Of a stretch of 64,000 nucleotides of DNA, positions 1-9,200 are shown piece by piece (position 1 is the stretch's first letter; each line of letters opens with the position of its first letter). The notes under the pieces are model-generated. The model was not told the origin of the DNA. It did not search any database and worked only from the letters and a program-made list of their open reading frames with translations. The DNA is from Candidatus Butyricimonas faecavium (lineage in GTDB: Bacteria; Bacteroidota; Bacteroidia; Bacteroidales; Marinifilaceae), in NCBI GenBank assembly GCA_944321125.1, contig CALUKD010000002.1, positions 186,001-250,000 on the forward strand, given 5' to 3'. The translations under genes were made by a program, and so were the position numbers.

Positions 1-2
1 GG

Positions 3-599
3 TTAACTCGTGATCAAGATGTAGATTTGAATGTGGAAGTGGATTTGATCGGTTTCGTGAATTTGTCACAGAACCAGGTATTTAAAGTCGAGATTGTAAA
101 AGAAAAGACAACGGCTCAGGAGGGGGAACATTTTACGTTATCCTTGGAGAATATAATGCCCAAGGATTCCGCAATGGCATTTATTCCTTTGGATTTTCAT
201 AAACTTAATCTCGAAAAGAATAAAGAGTATATGTTGACTTTGCGACTGGTGGAAAACGAGAATTACGTGCCAACGGATATCCGGGAGTGTGTGATTTTGT
301 TTAGCAACAAGGATATCGAGGCTCCCGTGTGGTGGCGTTCTGACAAATTGGGTGATTATAATCAAGAAAAGTTAATCCTGTTTGTGGATTATTACCACCA
401 GTCTAAGGAAAAAAGTCCGGTTATCTATGAAGCAATTCGAAAACAATGGGGTGAAAATCTGGATCAGGGGACGGCAACCAATTTGTTGACCATATATAAG
501 TATCAAGGGTACCTGAACCGTTATATTCTAACCCCAATGTATGAATATTATTTTGAAACAAACGATCCGATGTATCAAATCCCTAATCCTAATAACTAA
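3..599 (+). CDS. DUF4843 domain protein, 3' part
   Basis: The reading frame is open to the left edge, so the start and the expected lipoprotein signal lie outside the window. The visible residues contain an Ig-like beta-rich segment with EGEHFTL and LRLVENENY, which is the pattern of DUF4843 proteins that follow SusC/SusD in Bacteroidetes loci. The C-terminal half (W-W-R-S-D-K-L-G-D-Y) also fits that family. It is followed after 3 bases by a PKD-like lipoprotein, so both are probably co-transcribed with a SusC/SusD pair to the left. The family is surface-exposed and of unknown ligand. A TTG at 27 is only an internal codon of this frame. Confidence 0.8.
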   Translation, partial: LTRDQDVDLNVEVDLIGFVNLSQNQVFKVEIVKEKTTAQEGEHFTLSLENIMPKDSAMAFIPLDFHKLNLEKNKEYMLTLRLVENENYVPTDIRECVILFSNKDIEAPVWWRSDKLGDYNQEKLILFVDYYHQSKEKSPVIYEAIRKQWGENLDQGTATNLLTIYKYQGYLNRYILTPMYEYYFETNDPMYQIPNPNN

Positions 600-602
600 G
601 CC

Positions 603-2060
603 ATGAAACGAATTCATAATATCATATCATTTTTAGTCATATTGCTTTTGTTCAGTTCCTGTTATGATGATGAGTCTTCGCTTGCTTCGGGTAAGATCGC
701 TGAAATACAGGTGACGAGTAACGTGAAAGATACCATTAACTTGTATTTGGGAGATAATATCTCTATCCAAAATCAATATTCCTACACGGGGGATGATATC
801 ACGTGGCAGTGGAGTATCGGTAAATACACGGAGAATGCTGTTGATAAAAAGATTACAACAGCTTTTAAAGAGATCGGTACAGAGGCTAATCTGGAGTACA
901 AAACGACGGAAGTGGGACATTATTTTCTTCGCTTGGTGACAAGTAATAAATACGGAAGTGATATAAAATATTATCATGTATTTGTCAATTCCGAATTTGA
1001 AGAGGGGTATTTGATTCTAGGTCGAAGAGAGGATGGAAAAGGAAGTTTGGCTTTCATGAAAACATTGACACCGGAGGAGGTTGAACAAGGATTACAACCC
1101 GAGTTCCGACAGAATCTGTTTGCTTACACGAATGGAGGTGATGAGTTGGGTGAAGGTCCTGTTGATTGCGACAAGATATACGACAAGCTTTATATTTTGT
1201 GTGGAAAAGCCCGGAAAGTATATCAGTTGGATGCCAAGTCCTTCCAGTTGGTACACGAGTTTGATTACACGATGTACGGGAATGATTTTGTTCCGCAGGA
1301 TTTAATTTCATACGATTCCCGGTATTGTAGTGAAATTTATAGTACTTCTCCTAATGGTGGGGTTGCCAAAATACAAGTGGCGGATTTGGAGATATTTCCG
1401 TATACCGATCTTCCGCAGAATATGAAATTTACCCGGACTTATGATAGACCGAACGAGTTTTCTTCTAAAGTGATTGCTTTTATTGATGATGTAAACAGTA
1501 AGGTGTATGCGAGTGGTTTTAATGCGGCTGATTTTAGTTTTAGTTATTTCCCCTGTTATGATTATTTTGATGGTCGGGAGATTATTCAGGTATTTTTCGA
1601 TGTAGATGGGAACTTAATTGTGTACACGATTAATAATGGAAAATATTACCTGACTAAAATCGGATCAAGTTTGACAAGTTTTGAAACGATGGCTTTGGAT
1701 GTTGTATACGAAAGAGAGTGTACGACGAATGTTACTTTGTTTAACAGGAATTCTGTGTTTGAAGTGAATGATCCTAATTCTTGTTTGTTCTTCGGAAATC
1801 AAAATTTAGTTTATAAATGGGCTTATAATCAATCGGAGATCCCCTCGACACCTTTTATAACATTGCCTGATGGAGAGGTCGTGAAATGTATGAATCAGTC
1901 TGCTGATCATAAACAACTTTATATCGCAACCTATAATAGTCAACGGGTAGGTTTGAAAGGTTCGCTTTACATCTATAATAGTGATACGGGAAAAGCGATC
2001 GGGAAACCTTATGAGGGAGTGGCTGACGAGCCGGTAAAAGTAATGTATAAAGTAAAATAA
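603..2060 (+). CDS. PKD-like family lipoprotein
   Basis: The protein has 485 residues with a lipoprotein signal peptide (lipobox L-F-S-S-C, Cys20). Residues of about 30-130 form a PKD/Ig-like segment (ITWQWSIG, then GHYFLRLVTSN and YHVFVNSEFEEGYLIL), and the remainder resembles a beta-propeller-like surface domain. This matches the PKD-like lipoproteins commonly encoded after DUF4843 proteins in SusC/SusD operons. Such proteins are thought to sit on the outer membrane and assist ligand capture, but the substrate is unknown. It starts 3 bases after the previous stop and ends 5 bases before the next gene, which supports one operon. Confidence 0.8.
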   Translation: MKRIHNIISFLVILLLFSSCYDDESSLASGKIAEIQVTSNVKDTINLYLGDNISIQNQYSYTGDDITWQWSIGKYTENAVDKKITTAFKEIGTEANLEYKTTEVGHYFLRLVTSNKYGSDIKYYHVFVNSEFEEGYLILGRREDGKGSLAFMKTLTPEEVEQGLQPEFRQNLFAYTNGGDELGEGPVDCDKIYDKLYILCGKARKVYQLDAKSFQLVHEFDYTMYGNDFVPQDLISYDSRYCSEIYSTSPNGGVAKIQVADLEIFPYTDLPQNMKFTRTYDRPNEFSSKVIAFIDDVNSKVYASGFNAADFSFSYFPCYDYFDGREIIQVFFDVDGNLIVYTINNGKYYLTKIGSSLTSFETMALDVVYERECTTNVTLFNRNSVFEVNDPNSCLFFGNQNLVYKWAYNQSEIPSTPFITLPDGEVVKCMNQSADHKQLYIATYNSQRVGLKGSLYIYNSDTGKAIGKPYEGVADEPVKVMYKVK

Positions 2061-2065
2061 GAATT

Positions 2066-3205
2066 ATGAGTAAAATACTATTTTTCATGTTCGTGGTCGG
2101 ATGTTTTATTCCGGCCACCCTCATGGCTAAAGTCGAAAAAGTAACCTTGAAAGGTGTAATTAAAGGTCTTGGAAATGAAGAGTTGATATTGATGAATGTC
2201 GACCAAAGTGAAATAACCCGGACGAAAACAAAGAATGATCGTTTCGAGATCACGGCGGAAGTGGAAACAGGTGATTTACGTTATTATATGCTTTATGCCC
2301 CGTCGGTAGGACCATTAGGGCCTTCGATGAGTATTCCCACGATCTTTTTTTTCATAGATTCTCCTAAAATAACTATCAAGGCAGAACTCAAAAACGAGCA
2401 AATAAAAGTCAAGTCATTGAAAGGTTCTCCGGGGAAAAAAGAGTCTGATCGAATTATGGCCTCTCTTCCCTCTGCATCAAGGGTGGAGGAAACATACGAT
2501 AATTACAACAAGGCTTTTCACGAATATAATGAAGTTAGTCAGACTCCTGAAAACATGAAGAAATTGGAAGAGGCAAGTCGGGCGTTGGATGCTTTACAGA
2601 AACAAAGGCGGGATGAGATATTCGATTTACTTCCTCAGTATACGAACAGTATGCCTTTTGCGGTTATTATTTCTTCGTATTTTGGTGTTGATAATGTTGA
2701 TGAAGCTGAAAAAGTGTGGGAGCAATTCGATCCTTCCATCCGACATTGTTACGCCTTGAGAAGACTGGAAGATTTGATCCAACGTGGTAAGAGTTGTGCT
2801 GTAGGGCATGAGGCTCCGGATTTTGAACTAGCGACTTCTACTGGGGAAAAGATAAAACTTTCTTCTTTACGGGGAAAATATGTACTTGTGGATTTCTGGG
2901 CTTCTTGGTGTGGTCCTTGTCGGAAAGAGATTCCGAATATTAAAAAAGTGTATGCCGAATTTAAGGATAAAGGATTAGAGGTTGTGGGTGTTTCTATTGA
3001 TAATTCGGATAAAGCTTGGAAAAAGGCTTTAGAGGAAGAGAAGTTGGACTATCTGCAACTCGGTGATCCGAAAAATATAACTTCAAAGCTCTATAATTTT
3101 AACGGTATACCTTTTATTATCTTGATTTCTCCCGAGGGAATTATTTTAGATAAAGGGTTACGAGGAGAAACAATTCGGGAGAAGATTGCGGAGTATTTAA
3201 AGTAA
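2066..3205 (+). CDS. TlpA-like thioredoxin with DUF4369-type N-terminus
   Basis: The protein has 379 residues. It begins with a signal peptide (MSKILFFMFVVGCFIPATLMA), followed by a DUF4369-like beta domain (VTLKGVIKGLGNEELILMNV), a helical linker and a C-terminal redoxin domain from about residue 245. The active site is WASWCGPCRK near residue 280, and the cis-Pro loop is GIPFIILI. Proteins of this type are exported thiol-disulfide oxidoreductases that keep cysteines reduced in the envelope. The gene overlaps the next thioredoxin-like gene by one base (TAATG), so translation is probably coupled. Its specific partner in this uptake locus is unknown. Confidence 0.87.
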   Translation: MSKILFFMFVVGCFIPATLMAKVEKVTLKGVIKGLGNEELILMNVDQSEITRTKTKNDRFEITAEVETGDLRYYMLYAPSVGPLGPSMSIPTIFFFIDSPKITIKAELKNEQIKVKSLKGSPGKKESDRIMASLPSASRVEETYDNYNKAFHEYNEVSQTPENMKKLEEASRALDALQKQRRDEIFDLLPQYTNSMPFAVIISSYFGVDNVDEAEKVWEQFDPSIRHCYALRRLEDLIQRGKSCAVGHEAPDFELATSTGEKIKLSSLRGKYVLVDFWASWCGPCRKEIPNIKKVYAEFKDKGLEVVGVSIDNSDKAWKKALEEEKLDYLQLGDPKNITSKLYNFNGIPFIILISPEGIILDKGLRGETIREKIAEYLK

Positions 3206-4293
3206 TGAATCCAATGAAAAAAAATATTTTATATATCATCTTTTTCATGAGTTTGATTGCCTGTAAGCAAGAAGCTATTTTCAAACTGGAAGGACATAGC
3301 GGACAGGCTCTTCGGAACGGTACCGTTGGGTTGAGATATCCTACGGCTCCCGGGCGTCAATATTTTCTTTCTACTCAAGCGGATTCGAGTGATTGTTTTT
3401 TTCTGACTGGAGAAATTACTCCCGGTAAAGTTGCTTTTCTCAACTTTGGTTATCAACATCTTCCGCTATATGTCGAGAAGCAACATTATCGAGTGGTTAA
3501 AGAGAGTGATAATTACTATATTCTCTCCGATCAGAAAGAATCCTTACAAAATCGATACGTGCAATATATGTGTCAGATTTATACTTTGGATTCAGCTTAT
3601 AATCGATTATGTCAAGGTTATGACACGATTTCCGATATCAACCGGAAAGCTTTACTTTCCGATCGATTGAAGCTGGATTTTGCCCGGAGGAATGATCGGA
3701 TTATTCAAGGTATAAAGGAATTTGCAGGAACAGAGATAGCCTTGAATATCGTTAATGAGTTGATGTATTTCTGTGAAGTGGATTATCGTTTTTTTACGAG
3801 GGCGATGGAAGCATTGGGTGATTCTGCGCCCGAAGGGGATTTGAAAAATAGAGTCACGGAAGCTTACGAACAGGCTAAAAATCGTCAACTTACCGGTAAT
3901 GCTCCTACTTTTAGCCTTCCGGATATGAACGGGAAAATGTACTCCTTGGAAGATTTTAAGGGAAAATATTTGCTAATCGACTTCTGGGCTTCTTGGTGTG
4001 CTCCTTGTCGGACGAAGAATAAAGAATTGAATAAGCATTATCAGGAATTGAAAGATATGGGGGTGAACGTGGTATCCGTTTCTCTGGATAACGATCGGGA
4101 CAAATGGCTGAAAGCTTTAAATGAGGATCAAGTTTCTTGGTTGCAGTTGGTGGATTTGGACGGGTTTGAGAAAAGTAAAGTCAGAACAGATTACAAGGTA
4201 GAACGGGTCCCGACCGTTTATTTGATTGACCCGCAAGGAAAAGTGCTGATAACGGGTCCTTCTTTGGAGGAGGTTAGAGATGTGATGAAATGA
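3205..4293 (+). CDS. TlpA-like thioredoxin lipoprotein
   Basis: The protein has 362 residues and a lipoprotein signal (S-L-I-A-C, Cys20). The N-terminal half is divergent. The C-terminal redoxin domain starts near residue 230 and carries WASWCAPCRT (near residue 265) and the cis-Pro segment RVPTVYLIDP. It is a tandem relative of the upstream gene and shares its start with that gene's stop. The pair suggests that the uptake locus to the left handles a ligand, or a surface protein, with reactive thiols or disulfides; this is an inference. A rho-independent terminator follows at 4342-4369, so this is probably the last gene of the operon. Confidence 0.87.
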   Translation: MNPMKKNILYIIFFMSLIACKQEAIFKLEGHSGQALRNGTVGLRYPTAPGRQYFLSTQADSSDCFFLTGEITPGKVAFLNFGYQHLPLYVEKQHYRVVKESDNYYILSDQKESLQNRYVQYMCQIYTLDSAYNRLCQGYDTISDINRKALLSDRLKLDFARRNDRIIQGIKEFAGTEIALNIVNELMYFCEVDYRFFTRAMEALGDSAPEGDLKNRVTEAYEQAKNRQLTGNAPTFSLPDMNGKMYSLEDFKGKYLLIDFWASWCAPCRTKNKELNKHYQELKDMGVNVVSVSLDNDRDKWLKALNEDQVSWLQLVDLDGFEKSKVRTDYKVERVPTVYLIDPQGKVLITGPSLEEVRDVMK

Positions 4294-4341
4294 GAGCCTA
4301 TCTTTTATTAAAATTACAAATATGTTATATGGTAATGTGAA

Positions 4342-4369
4342 GAGTCGTCCGGGAATTTTCGGGCGACTC
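4342..4369 (+). terminator. Rho-independent terminator after the thioredoxin pair
   Basis: A 10 bp stem (gagtcgtccg / cgggcgactc, one G-T pair) with an 8-base loop lies 49 bases after the second thioredoxin gene. It separates the left operon from the sigma-factor promoter that starts right after the stem. The T tract is short. Confidence 0.65.
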
Positions 4370-4399
4370 TTGTCTGTATAAAATAAAATCATACCTTTG
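4370..4399 (+). promoter_or_regulatory. Bacteroidetes-type promoter of the ECF sigma gene
   Basis: TTG at 4370-4372 and TACCTTTG at 4392-4399 are separated by 19 bases, which fits the -33/-7 consensus of the Bacteroidetes primary sigma factor. The sigma gene starts 23 bases downstream. A nearly identical stretch is found before the gene at 14810. Confidence 0.7.
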
Positions 4400-4422
4400 T
4401 ATTTATAATGTGAAGGTGTAAG

Positions 4423-4974
4423 ATGAATTCGGACAATGGATTATTAGCTAAACGAATTTTTCAAGGAGACGAAGAAGCGTTTAAAATTTTGTATGAAGAG
4501 TTTTTTCATGCATTGCTTGCTATTGCCTGTAAATATGTGGAGAGTGAGGTGGCGAAGGATATCGTGCAGGACACTTTTTTCAAATTATGGACCACGCCTC
4601 ATAAGTTTTCTGCGACCACGGATTTACGTTTTTATTTGTACCGTTCCGTACAGAATCAATGTTTGAATTATATTCGGAATAAGAAAGTGGAAGATCGTTA
4701 TCGTGATCGAGTAGAGGTCGTTTCAGAAGATTTCTTTTATAACACGGTATTAGAGGAAGAAATTTTTATTCGTTTGCAACAAGCTATAGATGAACTTCCG
4801 GAGAAGTATAGAAAAGTGATTAATCTGAGTCTGGAAGGATTGAGCGATAAAGAAGTTGCCCTGCGTTTGGGAATATCTATTGATGCTGTTAAACAACAGA
4901 AAAAGAGGGGAAAAGAGCAGTTGAAGGAAAAATTGAATCATCCATTCTTGTTTTTACTAATAAATTTCTTGTAG
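4423..4974 (+). CDS. ECF RNA polymerase sigma factor
   Basis: The protein has 183 residues. Sigma region 2 covers about residues 10-75 (DEEAFKILYEEFF, VAKDIVQDTFFKLW, and the basic SVQNQCLNYIRNKK). Region 4 covers about 115-170, with ELPEKYRKVINLSLEGLSDK and the recognition helix segment IDAVKQQKKRGKEQL. It belongs to the Bacteroidetes FecI/RpoE-like group that pairs with FecR anti-sigma factors and TonB-dependent SusC transporters. The FecR, SusC and SusD genes follow directly. It has its own housekeeping-type promoter and is expected to be held inactive by the FecR protein until the SusC partner is loaded. Confidence 0.92.
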   Translation: MNSDNGLLAKRIFQGDEEAFKILYEEFFHALLAIACKYVESEVAKDIVQDTFFKLWTTPHKFSATTDLRFYLYRSVQNQCLNYIRNKKVEDRYRDRVEVVSEDFFYNTVLEEEIFIRLQQAIDELPEKYRKVINLSLEGLSDKEVALRLGISIDAVKQQKKRGKEQLKEKLNHPFLFLLINFL

Positions 4975-4975
4975 A

Positions 4976-5006
4976 TTTTTGTCACTTTTTATAATGCTCC
5001 GTGTCT
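4976..5006 (+). promoter_or_regulatory. Candidate ECF-dependent promoter before fecR
   Basis: GTCAC at 4981-4985, preceded by a T tract, and GTGTCT at 5001-5006 resemble the -35/-10 arrangement of FecI-type promoters. The same pair of words occurs before the second fecR (61011-61038), with 17 instead of 15 bases between them. This is inference from two copies. Confidence 0.4.
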
Positions 5007-5027
5007 TGTAATAAAACACAAGAAAAC

Positions 5028-6176
5028 ATGACGGTGCAGGATAAACATATTACTCGTATTGCCGATTTGATTGTGGCGGAATTGACTGAGAAAATTGATG
5101 ATACCGGTCGAAGAGAGCTTGAAAATTGGAAGCATGAGACACCTGAACATTTACGATTGTATAATCTTTATCAATCAACGGATTTTGTTGCTCGTAAATT
5201 TGAATTTATTAAAGAATACAGTGCTATAGAAGCTTATCAAGAATTTGCAGGGCGAGTGGTACAGGCGAAACGTCGGAAGAGGACCTGGGTGTTATATCGT
5301 TCTGTGGCTGCGGCGGTGTTATTATTATTTCTGTTAGGTGGAAGTTTTTATTTTTTCCACGATGTCAAAGATGAATCCATTTCTTTTGTTCAGAAGATAC
5401 AACCAGGATCTTATAAAGCGATATTGACAGAGCCTGACGGGACAAAAATTGATATTTCAGATACGACTTTTCTAGCTTTTATTCAAAAGGAGGCAATATC
5501 AAGGAAGAGTGAGGACGAGGTGACAGAAGTTCTTTATCATACGATTACGATTCCCCGGGGAGGAGAATATGATTTGTTATTGAGTGACGGTAGTCGCTTG
5601 AGAATGAATTCAGAATCAGAAGTTCGGGTTCCGGTGACATTTGAGAAGGGGCAACGGGAAGTTTTTATGAAAGGGGAGATTTATTTTGATATAGTGCGGG
5701 ATTCTTTGGCTTCTTTTGTGGTTCATACTCGCCAGGGAGATATTCGTGTGTTAGGTACCTCTTTTAACGTGAGAGATTATCAAGATGAAGATTTTTTAGA
5801 GACGACTTTGGTAGATGGGAAAGTTGCTTTTGAAAGGAAGGGAGACTGTAGTTATTTGAAACCGGGAGAACAATTACGATTGAATAAAAAAAATGGAAAG
5901 ACTACGGTAGAGGCTGTTGATGTACTTTTATATTGCTCTTGGAAGGATGGAAGGTTTGTTTTCGAGAAACAACGTTTGGAGGAGATCATGAATACGATTG
6001 CCCGGTGGTATAATATTGAAGTGTTCTACGAGAGTTCTTCCGTGAAAGATATTTTGTTCACGGGAAATATAAAACGATATAGTGATTTGGATCAAGTTGT
6101 TAATATGCTGAAACTTATTAATAAAATAGATATAGATATTAAGGATAGAAATGTTTTTGTAAGAAGTAATGAATGA
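5028..6176 (+). CDS. FecR-family anti-sigma factor
   Basis: From the ATG at 5028 the protein has 382 residues. A GTG at 5001 is also in frame, but it overlaps the candidate ECF promoter, so the ATG is preferred. The N-terminal cytoplasmic part would bind the sigma factor. A single membrane helix (residues about 88-112, SVAAAVLLLFLLGG) is followed by a periplasmic FecR domain (IPRGGEYDLLLSDGSRLRMN, GEIYFDIV, VLGTSFNV) and a C-terminal DUF4974-like domain that resembles the STN fold. It is expected to transmit the ligand signal from the downstream SusC STN domain to the sigma factor. A hairpin at 6182-6205 separates it from susC. Confidence 0.9.
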   Translation: MTVQDKHITRIADLIVAELTEKIDDTGRRELENWKHETPEHLRLYNLYQSTDFVARKFEFIKEYSAIEAYQEFAGRVVQAKRRKRTWVLYRSVAAAVLLLFLLGGSFYFFHDVKDESISFVQKIQPGSYKAILTEPDGTKIDISDTTFLAFIQKEAISRKSEDEVTEVLYHTITIPRGGEYDLLLSDGSRLRMNSESEVRVPVTFEKGQREVFMKGEIYFDIVRDSLASFVVHTRQGDIRVLGTSFNVRDYQDEDFLETTLVDGKVAFERKGDCSYLKPGEQLRLNKKNGKTTVEAVDVLLYCSWKDGRFVFEKQRLEEIMNTIARWYNIEVFYESSSVKDILFTGNIKRYSDLDQVVNMLKLINKIDIDIKDRNVFVRSNE

Positions 6177-6181
6177 AAAAA

Positions 6182-6205
6182 CAGGTGATACGCCAATATC
6201 ACCTG
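6182..6205 (+). terminator. Hairpin between fecR and susC (attenuator or processing site)
   Basis: A perfect 9 bp stem (caggtgata / tatcacctg) with a 6-base loop lies 6 bases after the fecR stop. There is no T tract, so full termination is doubtful. A similar hairpin with a different sequence occupies the same place in the second locus (62229-62266). Confidence 0.45.
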
Positions 6206-6255
6206 CCTAAGCCTGAAACGAATTCAGGGCAGTAACTTATCTAATTTACAAATGT

Positions 6256-9200
6256 ATGAAAAAAAAGTTCAAATGCAAGGGCTGGTGTTCTGGCCTGAGA
6301 AAATGTTGTCTTATGATGAAGTTTTTCATGTTATTCATGTTGCTTACGGCACTCCAAGTGAATGCCGTGGTGAAGTCTCAAGAGACATTGTTAAACGTAA
6401 ATGTGGCTCGTGTTTCTTTAGTGGAAGTCTTAAAAATGATCGAATCAAAGAGTGACTATACTTGCCTTTATAGTCATGAGGATGTAGCTAAAGTAGATAA
6501 CTTAACGGTTGAACTGAAAAATGCGACCGTTCGGGAAATACTGGATGTTTGTTTAAAAGGAACTAGATTGGGATATAAAATCGTGGATCAGACGATTGTG
6601 ATCCGTAATTTGAGTGAAATGGAGCAAAAAAATGGAGAGATAAAACAAAGAACGATCACGGGGAAAGTGACAGATAAAAGCGGGGCTCCTCTTCCGGGTG
6701 TAACAGTGATGATCAAAGGATTATCGGTAGGGACGGCTACAGACGTGACTGGCAGTTATAAGTTGGCTATTCCCCAAGAAGAGAAAGATTTTATCCTTCA
6801 ATTTTCTTTTGTCGGAATGAAGACACAAGAGGTGAAATACGTGGGTAAAGATACGATTAATGTGGTGTTGGAAGAAGAGGTGAATACGATGGATGAGGTT
6901 GTTATTACCGGGTATCAACGTATTGATAAACGTAAAAATGCCAGTTCCGTGATCAGCGTGAAAGGGTCAGAGTTACAGGAAGGTGCTGCTATTTCGATTG
7001 ATAATATGTTACAGGGAAAATTGGCTGGAGTGAATATTATCAACCCGACTTCAACACCCGGAGCAGCCCCGAAAGTGCGTATCCGGGGAGCCTCTTCTAT
7101 TTCTGGAAATCGGGAACCGGTTTGGGTGGTGGATGGAATTATTTTGGAAGATCCGGTGCCAATTTCGGCTGAAGAGTTGAATAGTTTGGATAACGTGAAT
7201 TTGATAGGCAACGCAATCGCTAGCATTAATCCGGAAGATATTGATCGTATTGATGTTTTGAAAGATGCGTCAGCCACTGCTATATATGGAGTGAAAGCAG
7301 CTAATGGTGTGATTGTGATCACGACAAAAAAGGGTAAATATGGGAAACCGTCAGTTCATTATTCTGGTAATGTAGGAATTAGTTTGAGGCCGAGTTATAA
7401 TAATCTGAACCGGATGAATTCCAAGGAGAGAATTGATGTGTCTAAGGAGATTGAGGAGAGGGGATTGACGTTTGGAATAAAACCTTCTAATATCGGTTAT
7501 GAAGGAGCTTTATATGATTTGTATGCTAAACGGATTACTCAGGAACAATTTGTGGATCGGGTGTATGATCTTGAAAAAGTAAATACGGATTGGTATGATG
7601 AACTTTTCAGAACGGACGTGTCTCATAAGCATTCATTATCAATTTCAGGAGGTTCGGAGTTTGTGAATTATTATTTTTCTGCTGGATATGCAAATACAAA
7701 TGCCGTGGTGAAGGGGTCTGATGTGGAGAGTTGTAATGCTCTTTTGAAGTTGAATTTAGAATTGAGTAAAAAATTAAATGTCGGATTATCTTTAAGGGCT
7801 TACGCAGCAACAAAGAAATATTTGCATGGTTCTATCGATCCATACGGATATGCTTATAATACTTCTCGTGCAATTCCTGCTTATAATGAGGATGGATCTT
7901 ATTTGTTTTATAATAAAACAGAGGGGTACGAAACCATTTTGAATTATAATATCCTTAATGAACGAGATAATACTGGCCGGAAGATAAAAAACCAGACTAT
8001 TGATTTCATGGTAGATGTAAATTATAAAATACTATCAGGATTGACATTCTCCGGGGTGTTTTCTTTATCAAAAGCTAATACAAAGGATTCTGAATGGGCA
8101 AATGAGAAATCGTATTATATCACAGATTTGCGGGGTGTAAATTATGGTGATGAATTGCCGACAGATCGTAATTTCGTTGAGACGGGGTGCCGTTTACCTT
8201 ATGGTGGGGAATTAAAAAATGATAATACATTGTCGTCTACATATACGGTGAGGGCTGGATTTAATTATTTCAAAAGATTGCATGAAACGCATGAAATAGA
8301 CGTGAATGTGGGATCAGAAGCTCGTTCTGTAAAATATGATGGAATATCTACTGTGCAACGTGGATATTTGCCGGATAGAGGTAAGAAATTTGTTGCTATT
8401 AATGCAGCTGAATGGCCTTTGTATAACGAATGGCTGATGGCTAATCCGGATGTGGTGATGGATCGTCTGACTAATGTGGTTTCTTTCTATGGAACTTTCA
8501 CGTATACTTACGATGATCGTTACACGGCTAATTTTAATATTCGTACTGATGGATCGAATAAATTCGGACAGGATAAGAGTACAAAATTCTTGCCAGTATG
8601 GTCTGCTGCTGTTCGTTGGAATATTCATAACGAGATGTTCTTTAGTAATATCCAATGGATGAATTTATTGGCGTTGAAAGGATCATACGGGGTACAAGGT
8701 AATGTTCATTCAGATCAGACTCCGAATCTGATTGTGTCAATGAGCGGAATGGATGATGTTTCCAAAGAGTATATATCATCTTTGAATAAACTTCAGAATC
8801 CATATCTGAAATGGGAAAAGACAAAATCTTATAATTTAGCTTTGGAGTTTGCATTTTTGAATAATAGAATTAGCGGTTGTGCTGAGTATTATTTGAAAAA
8901 GGGTGAAGATCAAATTATAACTAAGCGAGTTTCAACAGTTTCTGGTAAGAGAGATGTTTCAATTAATGGAGGTGATGTGGAAAATAAGGGTTGGGAATTT
9001 ACGTTAAATGGAACTCCTATAAAAACAAAGAATTTTACATGGGGACTCTCTTTGAATATGTATCAGAATTATAATAAAGTGACCAGTAAGAATCAGACGC
9101 AAACTTATGATTATAAGGATTATTTGCAAGGGAATCTGATCATGGAGTCTAAACCTTTGGATGGTTTTTATTCCTATAAGTTTGATGGTTTGGATGAAGA

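Noticed and set aside
5001-5027. A GTG start for the first FecR protein
   Set aside because: The GTG is part of the candidate ECF promoter motif. The ATG at 5028 matches the equivalent position in the second locus.
6252-6455. A 67-codon frame overlapping the start of susC
   Set aside because: It is out of frame with a complete SusC gene whose start lies four bases later.
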